DNA of 64,000 nt from Lineus longissimus (lineage: Eukaryota; Nemertea; Pilidiophora; Heteronemertea; Lineidae), in NCBI RefSeq assembly GCF_910592395.1, contig NC_088312.1, positions 7,006,001 to 7,070,000 on the forward strand, written 5' to 3'. Position numbers and translations under genes: made by a program. The first letter of the stretch is position 1. Each line of letters opens with the position of its first letter. Under the pieces are notes generated by a model that was given only the letters and a program-made list of their open reading frames with translations, was not told where the DNA came from and did no database searches. Below, one piece after another: positions 31,301 through 43,924 of the stretch.

Positions 31301-31390
31301 ACACAAAGTTTACAAGGTATTGGTAGCTTGTTTATCCCCTTTATTCATTTTCTTTTCAGATTTTATTCTTGGAACACACATCTCAGTGCA
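28321..31390. other. 3.1-kb intergenic stretch
   Basis: Between the zinc-finger locus and the CUB/LDLa gene. It holds a 116-bp palindromic MITE (28,750), a degraded relative of the 13,106 element (about 29,010-29,170), a short 'gacaa' microsatellite (30,370-30,393) and a run of ten C near 31,120. No open frame resembles a protein I know. Confidence 0.6.
28750..28865. mobile_element. 116-bp palindromic MITE, copy 1
   Basis: Left end GGTGATATGAATAAAGACTA is the inverse of the right end, with further pairing through 'gcaaatgctttta' (about 35 bp in all) around a 45-bp loop. Flanked on both sides by the direct repeat CAATG. Copies at 31,484 and 57,832 are the same length. Superfamily is not clear; a 5-bp duplication is only suggestive. 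Confidence 0.8.
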
Positions 31391-34300
31391 ATGATGAATG
31401 TAGCTGTGATAGGGCTGGTGCTGATGTTCGCTGGTCCAATCATTGGTAAGTTCAAATGAGATAGCTTTTTAAAAGACACAATGGGTGATTTGAATAAAGA
31501 CTAGCAAATGCTTTTACTCCGGTTTTGTACAGGAAGGCCTAGTGTAAATGTACATGGAGATTTAGATAAAAGCATTTGCTAGTTTTTATTCATATCACCC
31601 AATGTCTTTTATTATTTTTTATCTGTTACATGTATTTTGAGTTGGTCAGTATTTTGTGATCCATACTAAGTAGAGTTCAATAGATAGGCAATTGACTTCC
31701 CTGATCTGTCATAGGTCCTGGTTATTTGCCAGTTCTCTGGTCATTTCTATCAAACCTCCTTTTTTCATATCCTGTGGATTCGATTCTTAACGACTTCCTC
31801 TTTCACCATTCTGCTGCCTCGGAGCAGGAAGATACACCTCAGTTTGACCTGAGCGGACGAACAGTGGACTCGTTTGGTACATTTTTTTGTAAGATTGAGG
31901 CCCCATCCCATGTGATGGTAGGAAACTAAAGGACATGCCACTTGCTCATGGTGTACGTTTCTTACAGGTCTCGACACAACAAACTGCGGCGGCCTCTTTT
32001 ACATCAATAGTCAAGACGACACAGGAGAAATCAAATCTCCTAACTACCCAAACAACTATGGAATTATGGACAAATGCATTTGGAAGTTCGTGGCATGTAA
32101 TAACTACTCTGTAGCACTGACCATCCCATCGTTTGCTGGCCAGGAAGGTTTTAACGGGTCGTGTAGGGACTACTTAGAGGTATGGGAAACTCGCCAAAGC
32201 CGTGTCTTTTGATCATGAGACACCAAACTACATGTATCTCCATTCTGAACAATCACAGGAACACCGTCCGTAATCTATATTGTAGCTCCCCTCGCGGAGA
32301 CCGCTCATTTCCACAATTGCGCATTTCTTCATGCCGATCCACCATCGCTGTGGGTATATCACCGCGGTATCCTCCTTGGGGTATATCCATCCTTCACCGC
32401 TGATAACTCCCCCTGATCAGCCGTCAGAAGGGCTGTTACTTTATCGGTAGTCTCCCTGCATTCCCTTCCTTGAACGATTTTGACTTGATTTATCATTAGG
32501 ATTGTTGTGAGCATTTTGTTGCAGGAGATTGATAAAATAATCATCCATCCTACCATTTTTGTCTTTAGATTCGGGATGGCAGCTCAAAAGAGGCCCTCTT
32601 GGCCGTAGTCTGTAACAGCAGTACTAATATGGTTGTGCAATCAAGAAGCAAGTGGCTTTGGGTGAAGTTTTACAGTGACTATGAAGGGGTGAATACTGGG
32701 TTCAGAGCCACCTGGAAGTTGGTATACCATGGATACAACAGTCAGCAGAACCCAATCAATTGTAAGTAGTTTTTTTGATGTGACCACCAGAGGGAACTTG
32801 GGCATGGGATCTACATGGCCACGGGATAATACCCCTGCTCCCTGACACCATGCTCCGCCACTTGTAGTATCACACGAATGCTGATACTCTAATAATGACT
32901 TCCGCCAGTGTTGCGAGGCTGTTTTGGACATGCCTGGTGAATTTCGGACAGGCCTATGGTTATACCCCGTTCTAGTGCATTTTTTATCATTAGTAATAGT
33001 AGTTCAATGATTTTTTTTCAAATGTCCTGTTTGGAGAAGTCACGGGCCTGCTGGAAGCCATTTTGAAAAATCAACATATCGGATTCCAAAGTTGTCCCTT
33101 TAAAGATTATGTAAAATTTCTTGCCTTCACTTGACCAATCACATCTGGTCTGATGACAGCATCTGTCATCTGCGGAAGTCGTCCTAGGTATAGCTTTAGC
33201 TTGGAACGTCTCTCGATTATGAATCTCTCTATAGTCAGTTGTTTTACTTGACTTTTTTCCATTGTAGTTGCTCGCTGCATGACACCCATGATCTCCTGTC
33301 CGAACGGGGAATGTGTTCCCATCTCCTATCGCTGTGATGGCGTCAATGATTGTGGTTACAGCGGGACGGGGTCGGACGAAGACTATTGGTGTGACTACAA
33401 GCTCATGGGTATGTTGCACATAATTTTTCAGTCGGAACAGAATTTGTCTACATTGTTTTTACAAAATTGAGGTATCTAACAGCGTTTAAACAGAACTCAC
33501 ACTTGTCATCTCATGCTATTAAAGGGACAACTTGGGCGTGGGATGTACAGGCCAGGTGGATATTGTCCCTGATTACCACCATGTATAGTATCAGACTGAT
33601 GCTAATCTCTGAATATGATTTTCGGCAGTGTTGCGAGGCAGTTTTGGACACGGTCTTGTGAATTTTAGACAGGACCCGGATTACACCTTGTTCTAGTGCA
33701 TTGCTTATTGCAGTTAAATCATTTTTCAATTATACTGCTTGGAGAAGCACGGTCCTGCCGGAAGATATTTTTTTATGAAACACCAACATATCTTCAACAC
33801 AGAGGTGAATGTCTGCCATTTAATGGTTCTGTGTGCTCCCATGCGACAGTATTCTACGGATCCAGTCAGAAAACAACCAGTCTTGCCCTCATTAAACCAC
33901 AGGCTCTCCCTGATTTCAGAACAACCAGTAATCTACGCGTGGGGATTCGGCTCGGGTGCCATCGCGTGCGTCCTTGTCTTCCTGCTGGCATTGTGCATGG
34001 AAGGCTACTGCAGTTGCTGTTGCCCGAAAGGGACGATCGAGAAGTTAGCCTGTTACAAATGTATGAACAGACTCAGTGGGAAGGGTGCCAATCATGAGAG
34101 AAAGAACTGGCCGACCTACATGCGGAATCCTGCAATCCTCAAGCTGACTGGTGACGTGGAGGGGTACAAGGAATATGAGAAGTTCGACAAGGAGAGGGAT
34201 CAAAAGAAGTACGAGAAGATTAAGAAGTTGAAGGAGGAGGAAGAACAGAGGGTGCGCAAAGTTTCGATGATGAGTAGTATGGTATCCTTGCAGGCAATTA

Positions 34301-34698
34301 GCCCGAGCCCCACCCCGAAAGGGAAAGGAAAAGCCAAAGCAGTGAGCACTGCTGTGGCGAAGGATAACAAGCCAGAAAACAAGACTGTTAAGAAAGGCGA
34401 AGTGAATCTGGCCTTCGAGAATGAGAATACAAGCGACCCTAAATCAGTTAAGAAATTAACGCGGCAGAAGGCGTTTAATTATGAAGAGCAGCCCCAACTT
34501 GAAGACTTGGAATTCAGGGAGGGATTGACACCTCTGCCATCCCCGAGCCCAAGTGAAAGGAGTTCGGCTCCGGACCTTGAGCCCACTAAGGAGGCTAAGA
34601 AGGCTGATGATGCCAAAAACACTGAGGTTGCAAAGAAGACTCCAGATTCAAAGGGTGTAACGAAAGGCAGGGTGAAAGGCGTTGCAAAGAAAAAATAA
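31391..34698 (+). CDS. CUB and LDLa domain single-pass membrane protein with Lys/Glu-rich cytoplasmic tail
   Basis: Exons: 31391-31445, 31968-32179, 32569-32761, 33268-33408, 33920-34698 (phases agree; 459 residues). Residues 1-18 form a hydrophobic signal peptide. Residues 25 to about 143 are a CUB domain, opening CGGLFYINSQ with SPNYPNNY and later YSDYEG..TGFRATW. Exon 4 (about 154-201) is one LDL-receptor class A module with CPNGECVPISYRCDG, NDC and SDED, carrying a small insertion before SDE. A transmembrane helix (about 204-227) is followed by a Cys cluster CSCCC, a possible palmitoylation site. The tail of about 230 residues is rich in Lys, Glu, Ser and Pro and has no known domain. The family suggests a surface receptor or co-receptor binding ligand through CUB/LDLa; which ligand is unknown. 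ATG ATG precedes the signal peptide, so the start could be either. Confidence 0.85.
31484..31599. mobile_element. 116-bp palindromic MITE, copy 2, in intron 1 of the CUB/LDLa gene
   Basis: Nearly identical to the 28,750 copy, including the loop 'tgtacaggaaggcctagtgt'. Also flanked by CAATG on both sides. Starts 38 bases after the exon 1 donor. Confidence 0.8.
32785..33790 (+). repeat. Duplicated intron segment on both sides of the LDLa exon
   Basis: About 32,785-33,090 (intron 3) and 33,520-33,790 (intron 4) are diverged copies in the same order: both contain 'agtgttgcgaggc.gttttgg', 'ttctagtgcatt' and 'ttggagaag.cacgg..ctgc.ggaag'. The LDLa exon lies between them, so it sits inside the footprint of a direct duplication. 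Confidence 0.7.
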
Positions 34699-35459
34699 AC
34701 CATCAAAGTATGCAGAAATCTGAATTGCGGCATGTATAGGCCTCTAATGGTCAGTAACATCATTGGCCGATCAATAAGTGTGTTTTAAGCACGGAGAAGT
34801 TCCGTTGCAAATTCACAGTACCAGCGCAGAGCATCCTGGACTGTTTCTTTCCATGGATCATGGATCCTACCGGGTATATACATCGTAGATGTCGAACTTC
34901 ACCTATCCGATGAACCTGTAGTTGTCTCCTGGTTGAGCATGGCATATCATGATGTTTATTTGTAAATAGTAGTATGACTACTTAATGAGTCAATTCTTGC
35001 CAAATCTGACGAACATGTATTGTTATTTTATTACATGTAAATATCATTCTGTATAAAATCTTCAACACTTATATAAGTTACATTTTGTAGTTAATTCATG
35101 TCTAGCCAAATCAGAGTATAAGGACAGTTATGATCTGGCATGTAATTAGGAAGCTCAACTCTTCAGATTCGAGGGACTTTCTCCAAAACTGTAATTTAAG
35201 GAAACACGCAAAGACCTTGAATCGGCCTCATGACTAGTGTTTCTGTGTCTGTTTCCCCAACAAAAGATCCGCCTCGAATGGTTGCTTTTTGGTTAGTGGC
35301 TGCATTCTCCATAAATAGAGGAAAACTAAGAGAAACACTAAGTATAGGAAACACTGACAGGTTACACCGGACTTACAAACTACTTTTGGGTCTGAATTCT
35401 GCATGGTCAAGAAGATCTATGCAAAGTAATCGAGGAACTTTCGAAGTTAACGGTTTTTG
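34699..35459. other. Intergenic stretch; distal part belongs to the inverted duplication
   Basis: Presumed 3' UTR of the CUB/LDLa gene, then from about 35,070 the 3' flank of the minus-strand GMC gene, which matches the flank at 48,457-48,610 in reverse. No gene seen. Confidence 0.6.
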
Positions 35460-38400
35460 CTATTGGTAATTTTTCTTCTCCTTGGTAAGATCGATAGGTT
35501 CTACCGACATGACTCCCTTGATGAAATCCGCCCCTCTCTCCGCTATCATGATGGTAGGGGCATTCGTGTTCCCAGATGTCACAAATGGCATGACGGACGC
35601 ATCGATCACCCGGAGGCCTCGAAGTCCTTTCACCCTGAAAACGAGAAGAGATTTACCTATGATTAATTAATTAAGTGAGTCATCGGATCCGTGTCACCAT
35701 TGATAGATGTAATATCAGCTATACGCACTTCGTTTGAATTACTGCATTTAAACAATCTGCCTTCCGCTGTTTTTTTTTCACTTCTCCGAGTTGTGGTCTT
35801 TGGCGATCGCTGGAAAGCAAGTTGACCCGTTGATCTACCTTACCCCCGCTTTTGGATGTGATTGACTGACAATAAGCTGCTTTTGGAAGTGTAAACCCCT
35901 TTTCCGTTACTACACTTTCAAGAATATATAATATGAGATAGGACTGGCCATGCAGTAGGGCCAAATGTAACCTACAGTGATGAGTCCCCCTTCACTAGAC
36001 TTTACAGTGCATAGTACTTCACCCAGACACTCTTACCGAAGTTGTGGATCGACTACAGTGGTTGGGTCTGCTACCGCCCCCATCTTGCAGGTTCCGGACA
36101 GATGGTACATGCTCTGCACATTCTGCCTCAAGTAGCATCTCCAGTATTCATCAGATCCCGCATTGAGATGCTCACATCCGGGCATCTTTCTCACGGATTC
36201 ACGAAGTCTTGGATTCAATTTCTTCATCGCTTTGGTTCCTATCAACTTCTCGGTGAATCTTATACCTAGAAGGAAACGGTTCTTAGGTATATATATCTTG
36301 ACGGCGTGCACTTCGAATTGTACAGAGTAAAAAGAATAGTCTATAGTTGCAGAATATTCGTGATAAAGTGACTATTGGAAACGGTAACTGGGTTGACCAT
36401 GTGGGAATCAGTGACCGTGTTGAAGGAGGTTGTGTCCGAAGGAAAGAGCGTCCGGGCCACGAACAGTTTCTATCGTGGCCTATATGTCCCACCCAAAATA
36501 ATAAGGACTAAATAAAGCCAAGCTTCGACGTCTTAACGCTCGCCAACTACATGTAACAATATAACAGAACATGCCCTCCAGGGGAACACAAACTACTGTT
36601 ACACCGGGTTGACCGTAAAATATCTTCAGTCCGCATGGTATCACTGATTACAAGTACCTACATAGTATAGCTGTGAATAATGCTGAATCGGTTAAGAAAA
36701 AGTAAAAAACTCGCCTTCAATCAACCGCTTGACGTCATCATCGTCTGCTAGATAGTTTAGGTGAATGATTGGATCTTCTTCTGGGTCCTTTGACCTGAGT
36801 TGCAGATAGCCGGTTGTTGTAGGCCTTGTAAGTATGACCATGGCCGTTATCCCATGCTGACCTTTCTTGTAGGCGTAATAGTCTCTCTTCACCTAAAGGT
36901 AAATGGAAGCAACGACTTTAGGTTGACTTTCCCGTCCTGGAGTCGGAGCTTCCACGTTGCACATTTTCTTTGGAAATAGGCTCTGATTCGCTAGAGAAAT
37001 GGGCTTGTCGATCCCGCTTCCACGATGTTACAACATGTCACATTCCGGATGAAGTGGACCGGCCTCATCAGTGACGTGCCAAAACTACGGAATGGCTGAA
37101 ACTTCGGTTTTCGCCGTAGTTGACAAGCCTTCGGTTGAGTTGCTAAAACTTCGGCGTTTCCTGTTGCAAAACCTTCGGTGCAGTTGCTGAACCTTCGGCG
37201 TACGTCCCCGCCCTCCGAGTAAGATAGCTCATGACTATAAATTCCTTCGAATTTCCAGTTATCGGTATAGAAATTAAGAGAGCTTCCTGGCGGATGATCG
37301 TTCCAAAAAGTTGCATTCCGGGCGCAGTGGACCGGCCTCATCCTGTAGCCCGGAAGGCTATAGGAGATCCAATAAGGATGATACAGGTGGACTGTCCCAG
37401 GAGTCTACAAAATGTTTACTTACCTTCTCATCCCAGTTATATAGTCTCACAACCCCATCCTGATCAACATCGTTAGAGGCAAGGAACGGGAACAAATGAA
37501 CTTGTATGTCAGGCCAAGATGCTGTCTGCAGACTTGTCTTGGTCCACATCACGTTATCACACCCATATGCTAGGGTGTAAATGCCTGAGGAAGAAGTAAT
37601 AAGAAACCATTTTGGTCCATCACATGCGATCACACCCATATGTTAGGGTGTACAAAATGCCTAAAGAAGAAGTAATAAGAAACCATTTTGGTCCATCTCA
37701 TGTGATCACACCCATATGTTAGTGTGTACAAAATGCCTAAAGAAGAAGTAATAAGAAACCATTTTGGTCCATCTCATGTGATCACACCCATATGTTAGGG
37801 TGTGCAAAATGTCTAAAGAAGAAGTAATACGGTACAATGATAAACTAAGTACAATAATTTTGGACAGATTCTGGTGGAGGTACATGTATCAAGGAGTTTC
37901 GATGACCAAAAGTTGCTTCCGGGAATGTGATATCGCTGGTGTAAAATTTAAGTATTGTTACTATCTCATTGCTAGCTAAGTATTAAAACGTCCACTGGCA
38001 GAAACCTCGCGAAAAAATATAATATTCATATGCCAGCAAGTACTTTCGACTACAGTTACTCCTTGTAACGAAGGTGCGGGTCGGCGTGGAATCCAAACCT
38101 TCAGGGTCAAGTTGGTTCATGTGAGCTTGCATCCAGACACACAATTCTACGAAAAATCGCGAGGCTTTTTACCTGTTCTTAACCAATCGTATTTCAACTC
38201 TTCGAGATAGTCATTAAAATCTTCTTCAATGCGTCCGATTAGTTCGTCAATGTAGATCTCTGGGCCCCAAGTTGTCGGGTGGTCCTGCAGGTTGTGTCCA
38301 ACTGGTAAGTCCGCTACGACAGGGATCTGGGAAAGAAACAGGAAATCTCATTTTGAGGTGAGCCGAGATAAAACTCGTGCAACCAGCAAGCATGAACACG

Positions 38401-41180
38401 AGTTCAGCAATTTGTCAGTAATCTTTTCTTCAGTGTTAGAGCACAAAAGTCCTGAAACCCCTCAACTAGGCCCCAATTCCAGCAAACCTTTTTGATGGCG
38501 CAACTTACCCCAAGTTTCTCGAGCTGCTCCTTTGGTCCCACTCCAGACAGCAGCAACAGCTGGGGGCTTCCAATCACTCCCGCTGAGAGGATCACTTCCT
38601 TCCTTGCCAGCACCGTGACATGCCCAGAAAGAGGAGTGGCGTATTCAATACCAGTGGTAAGATCCCCTTTAAAAAGAATCTGCAAACCAGATCAGACAGT
38701 AGTGAAATCTGAACTACTTTTTATGCGTCACTGTGATATTGAGACAATCTTAGGCCTAATACAAAGCCCATTGGCAAAGAAGGTTGCATTGAAAATTCTT
38801 TGAAAATTCTTGCGGTGTCGAATCTATTCGTGCTTTTTAAATCTCCGTAAGCACTGACTGCCATGGTCTCTATAGAACCCTAATCCGTCAGAATACAGTT
38901 AGGTCGGACACCATTTCCAGGGGGACATTTTCGACTGCCACGGCTGTATCTTCAATTGGCCACAAGCCGATCCAGTGACAAAGGGCAGCAGACCCCGGGT
39001 GAGAGTGGCCTCCGTCTCCCAAAGAGTCTTTGACAGCCCTGCAAAATTTAAACTACCAACTCTATTTCCTTACCTTTTTGACATGTGCATGAACCACAAC
39101 ATGTAAGTTCTCCTTGTCCATGACTGGGAATAGATACATCCTTGAGGTGCTGGACCTCTCTCCACCACCCATGGTAGACTGGCCATAATGCATACCTGGA
39201 ACACAGACAATTCAGAGTTTGACTTCGAAGAACGTCCATAGAATTGGTCTTAGAATCGGCGGTGAGCGTCAATCCTAAAGTATCCTCCAACGCACAACCC
39301 CGATAGATCGGCATGATGATTGGAACATGTTCTCTCACTTTGAATGTTTACATGTATAATCGTGAGGTCCATACTAAGAAAAGAAAAAAACGATCAAGGC
39401 AGCATGCATATTCTCCCACTAAACAACATTACCTTGAAAGGTAACTGGCCTTGGCAAAGACAAACACATTCAAACGTACATTGCTTAAAACTTCGAGGCC
39501 TTACCGATTTGTTCTTCAGCATTATAGTCACTGCTGGTGACATTCAATTCCTTTGCTGCTGCTAGAAGATAATCTCCAATGGGTGTGTTTGGGATGAGAG
39601 ATGTCTTTAGAGGACCACTGGTTCCATGGTAGGCTGGAACGGAATTATTAAGATTGTTTGAAATGATTTGAAACGGGAGTTTGCTTCAATACTCGAAGGG
39701 ACATGTTCTAAATCTTCTTCTGCACATCCTGTTCCCAGGATCAAGCAATTCAAAACCACTCGAGGGTTACTCTATGAATATCTTTGTTAGCTGGAAAGGG
39801 CCTACGGATGATGACGAGAACACTGTAACTCTTAACCGGAATTGGGTTCCTTTTCAGGGGAAAGCCATCAGAAGAAATCCCCAAAATGTGCCTTGCATCT
39901 TCGCTAGGGCATCATCATTGGATGTCTGATACAGAAATTACGGGTTAGGCCCATAGCATATGCCACTATCCGTGTGTATAGCCAGAGTCAAGACGCTGGT
40001 ATAGAGTCTAGCTGTTACCCCAATCGTTTCTTACTGAAGACTCCAACATGAAGGTTGGACAACTTGGTATGGGGATGATGTGACAGGATCAACTCACGCG
40101 AGTTTCTAAATTGCTTAACTTCCGTGTTCTCCGCCTTGACAAAGTATGGTAGAACTTTATCATAGTTCCAACCAGTCGCTCCCATTTCATGCCACTCGTC
40201 ATAATCCGCCTTGTTGCCTCTCGCGTAAAGCATGGCATTGATGGCGCTTGTACCACCAAGGGTTTTACCGCGGGGAATGAGACACTCCTGCAATGGAAAT
40301 GATCATCTATCGAATGAGAAGGACAGAAAGAGGTATCTACATGTAGCACCTGAAAAGTGCAATGTTGATTTATGGTTTCCTTTTCATTTAGTACAGAAGT
40401 CCAAAGTTGGAGACTGGATTTGATAAACTAACCCTCTGCCCAACGGCAAACGGCAAACATCCTGTTTGGTCGGAGCATGCAGTAAAAGGTCCGAAAGACT
40501 TTGCGACCTGAAAGAACGTAACTATACCCTACCCGATTGGGCCAATTCCCGCAAGCATTCTCCTGCCTCACACTCTTGTACTTCCAATCCCTTGGACCGT
40601 GGATTTCCTTCCCCCCCAACGATGGCGCCTCCAACTCCTTTGCCGTACCCTCGTCTCCAGCTTCCAGTAACAGCACCTTATTATTCTTGTCCTCGCTGAG
40701 GCGGTTTGCCAGCACACATCCCGCCGAACCTGCACCAACTGAAAAACCCAAACGGAGTGACCAAAGAAACCTCTGAACTCATTTCTCATCCAGGCTTAAA
40801 AAATACAGATTCAGGTGGGAAAGAGTTAGTCTTTCTTGGCCGGCAACTTCTGCAACATTTTGACTCTTATGGCGTATACTCATTTTAAAGGCACATGTAC
40901 AGTGACGAAATGTAAAAAAATTGATAGTCAAGATGCACCTGCAATAGCTGCATGGTCATCTCCACAAAACATATAAGAAAAATTACACGCGTGTTTGAAA
41001 AGTTGGGCCCTTTCTTGTGCTCGACAGTGTCCTCTCATACCTACCAATGATGTAGTCATATTCCTTCATGGACTCTGTCCTCACTGGAATCTCGGGTCGA
41101 GCATTCTTGGCGGTATAGTAGTAACCGAGGGCAGCGCCCACAACAAGAATGATCGCAGCAACTTTACCCGCTCCCATCAT
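35460..41180 (-). CDS. FAD-dependent GMC oxidoreductase (choline/glucose dehydrogenase-like), intact copy
   Basis: Eleven exons on the minus strand: 41045-41180, 40533-40738, 40098-40287, 39505-39633, 39074-39195, 38509-38679, 38173-38326, 37424-37584, 36715-36892, 36037-36265, 35460-35634. Phases agree and the sum is 617 codons with stop, a normal family length. An N-terminal helix (about 4-24, [18 protein letters not shown]) should anchor or export it. FAD-binding GAGSAG is at 47-52, GMC signature 1 near 125-138 ([14 protein letters not shown]), signature 2 near 295-309 ([15 protein letters not shown]), LQDHP at 331-335, catalytic His537 in [10 protein letters not shown], and the C-terminal [16 protein letters not shown] holding the second active-site residue (Asn). 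The family oxidises alcohols or sugars with FAD; the substrate cannot be read from sequence. The exon 9 donor is GC rather than GT. Start: ATG ATG at 41180; the second ATG would cost one residue. Confidence 0.9.
37080..37205. repeat. Degenerate short repeat 'ccttcgg...agttg' in intron 8 of the intact GMC gene
   Basis: Phrases such as 'aacttcggttttcgccgtag', 'ccttcggttgagttgct', 'cttcggcgtttcctgttgc', 'ccttcggtgcagttgct' and 'ccttcggcgtacg' follow each other at about 25-30 bases. Local slippage product. Confidence 0.55.
37540..37860 (-). repeat. 76-bp tandem repeat spanning the exon 8 acceptor of the intact GMC gene
   Basis: On the minus strand the unit reads through 'cttctttaggcattttgtac' and 'cacatgagatggaccaaaat'. 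Its phase marker falls at 37,581, 37,657, 37,733 and 37,809, each 76 bases apart. The first unit includes the true acceptor and the first codons of exon 8; the other three are decoy copies of that exon edge within the intron. Confidence 0.85.
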
Positions 41181-41468
41181 CGTGGATTAAGGGATATCTT
41201 GAAGACAAAAGCGGGAAAGGTTCAGATAAGCCCCGCAGCATGTCTCTTTCATATTTTCTATCTTAAAAAGACGATTTTGAGGCGGTTGGGGAATCGTATT
41301 ACGACGATGTCAATAGGTAGATTTCGCAATCCCTATTCAAACCGCCTTGAAGTAAAAGAAGAACGGTATAGCTTCTGTGCTACATAGTCGTAAATCATCT
41401 CTTGTACTAACATGTAGCTGTATAGCACAGTCTGTGGTTGAAGGGGGAATCAAGGGCATTTTCAAAAG

Positions 41469-42577
41469 ATAAGTCGTCGATAAAATGTATTTACATTCTT
41501 CATACTTCCTCGTTGGTAGCTCTTCGTAATGTTTTGCGAAACCTGACTAATTTCTTTAGATGACCTTGGCATGGACATCGATGACCGGAAAGACCTGGGA
41601 CGCTTTAACCAACCTATATTGATATGGCAGATTTCGCTACATTTCAACAAGCCCCTTATGTGGATAGAAATCGACTAAAAGGCCTACTAACCAATGCACC
41701 GTGTATCCGAACTCTTCCAAGCGCGAAGACAATGCGTCAGTCAACAACTGTGACCATTACGCACTAGGTTCGATTGTCAGTTGACTGGAAATTGTGATAT
41801 CATTGAAAGTAATTTGGTTTTTTGGAACGTTATGTCGATATGATGACCCAGATCTTAGTGAATGGGGGCAATCGGGACGTATATAAGGACTTGACATGTA
41901 ATACAATAAAGTATTGCTCCACTTTTCAAGATGTGAAAAAAAAATTTGTTTGAACGCGACTGACGCCATTCATACCCGGTGGCTTATCAGATTTTGGTTA
42001 TCATGTCGCCCTTACGTTCTTAATAACAATATATATGTACTTATAATAATATCACAAAGAAATTTCGAGTCAACTTGACGACTTTTAAAACCCAATTTTA
42101 ATCACAGTTGTTGACCTACACTGAGGGCGTTTACTTCGCGCTTGGGATAGACAGTAGAGGGTGAGTCTTTCAATCGATTTGTACACATTTACAGATTTGT
42201 TGAATTATGGCAGAATCTGCAGAGCAGTTATATTGAGATTATCATTATCAGTTCACCCTGATGGAGAATCAATTCCCCAGCTAGCCGAGAATTTTTTTAT
42301 CTAAATCGTATGTATCAAAGGAAGACCCTCCGACTTGCCGAGCTCTGGTGCCTAGAAGAGGCATTTTGTAATGCCGGCATTACAAATAAAACATCCAAAA
42401 TGTGCGCTCATTCATGATTTTCCCATGATGATATGTGTCTATCTGGTTATTTGGACACTTGCACATCATATGCATAAAATGTTGAGGTGTATTATTACCA
42501 CCCGGTTCTTTTGAAGTGCACGCACAAATCAGTTGATGCAAAACTTGCAATGTTTTTGCTCTCCTAGGACAAACCTT
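41469..42577. other. Unique spacer between the divergent GMC copies
   Basis: Not shared between arms. Contains no open frame of note. A perfect 22-bp palindrome centred on GCCGGC lies at 42365-42386 (half-site TTTGTAATGCC). Both GMC copies are transcribed away from this spacer, so promoter elements for each should lie in or near it. Confidence 0.6.
42365..42386. promoter_or_regulatory. Perfect 22-bp palindrome in the divergent spacer
   Basis: Half-site TTTGTAATGCC followed at once by its exact inverse. A dimeric factor site is possible; no known factor is assigned. Confidence 0.35.
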
Positions 42578-43924
42578 AACTTTTGAAAATGCCCTTGATT
42601 CCTCCTTTAACCACAGACATTGACAGACTGTGCTTTATCCAACTACATTTAAGTACTACTGTCGCCGATAAATGAATATAGCACAGAAGCTATTATACCA
42701 TATATACTTCGTTTACTTCGACGCCGTTCGTACGAATTGCGAAATATGCCTATTGGCATCATATGACCCCCAGTTGCCCCAAAATTCGGAAAATATGAAA
42801 GAGACTTGCTACAGCGCTTATCTGAACCCTTCCCACTTCTGTCTTCAAGATATTGAACCCCTTAATCCATGGTGATGGGAGCGGGCAAAGTTGCTGCGAT
42901 CATTCTTGTTGTGGGCGCTGCCCTCGGTTACTACTATACCGCCAAGAATGCCCGACCCGAGATTCCAGTGAGGACAGAGTCCATGAAGGAATATGACTAC
43001 ATCGTTGGTGGGTATGAAAGGACACTGCCAAGCCAAAGAAGTCGGGCCGCCAACTTTTCAAACATGGGTGTGGCTTTAGCTGGATAGCTTTTTCACATCT
43101 ATTATCAGGAACATTTGTATCACAGGCGCAACTTGACCATCACCCTTTTACATCTCATCACTGTTCATTTAAAAGGAGTTTACATTTGAAGCCATAGTCA
43201 TGTTGTTCAGACGTTGCCGGCTAAGAAAGATCAATTCTTTCCCACTGAATCTATATTTTCTGAGCCTGGATGTGAAATGAGTTCACCAATGTACACCGTA
43301 GCACTGCATTGGTTTTTCAGTTGGTGCAGGTTCGGCGGGATGTGTGCTGGCAAACCGCCTCAGCGAGGACAAGAATAATAAGGTGCTGTTACTGGAGGCT
43401 GGAGACGAGGGTACGGCAAAGGAGTTGGAGGCCCCAGCAATGGGGGCGGGGGAAGTCCACGGTCCAAGATATTGGAAGTACAAGAGTGTGAGGCAGGAGA
43501 ATGCTTGCGGGAATTGGCCAAATCGGGTAGGGTATAGTTACCTTCTTTGCGAACTTATTCGCTACTCCGTCCAAAACATCCTGTATTCATTTGTCACCAG
43601 CAGGTTGTCTATAGCGGTTAACCGAAGACATCATATACCGTGAGTTTTATGAATCCTGTGTCCAACGACGGGCTTTTGTACTAAAAGAAAAAAGGAATCA
43701 TAATCTACATTTTGCGCGGGTTTTTCGACCATACATGTAGGCACTCGCGGCAACAGAGGGTTTTTCGGTATTTTAAAGGGTTCTGAAAACCCTCCTACGG
43801 TTTTCCACTTGGCTGAAAAACTTCTGTTCTGACAAATCTTTAAATATATTTTTCAGAACCTCAATGACCTTATTTTTAGGAGTGACGACAGTTGCTAGAA
43901 CCGCTTCTTATCCTTCGCACTTGA

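Noticed and set aside
33739-33919. Upstream extension of the last CUB/LDLa exon
   Set aside because: The frame is open, but phase and the acceptor at 33917-33919 fit exon 4 exactly, and the upstream text matches the duplicated intron segment.
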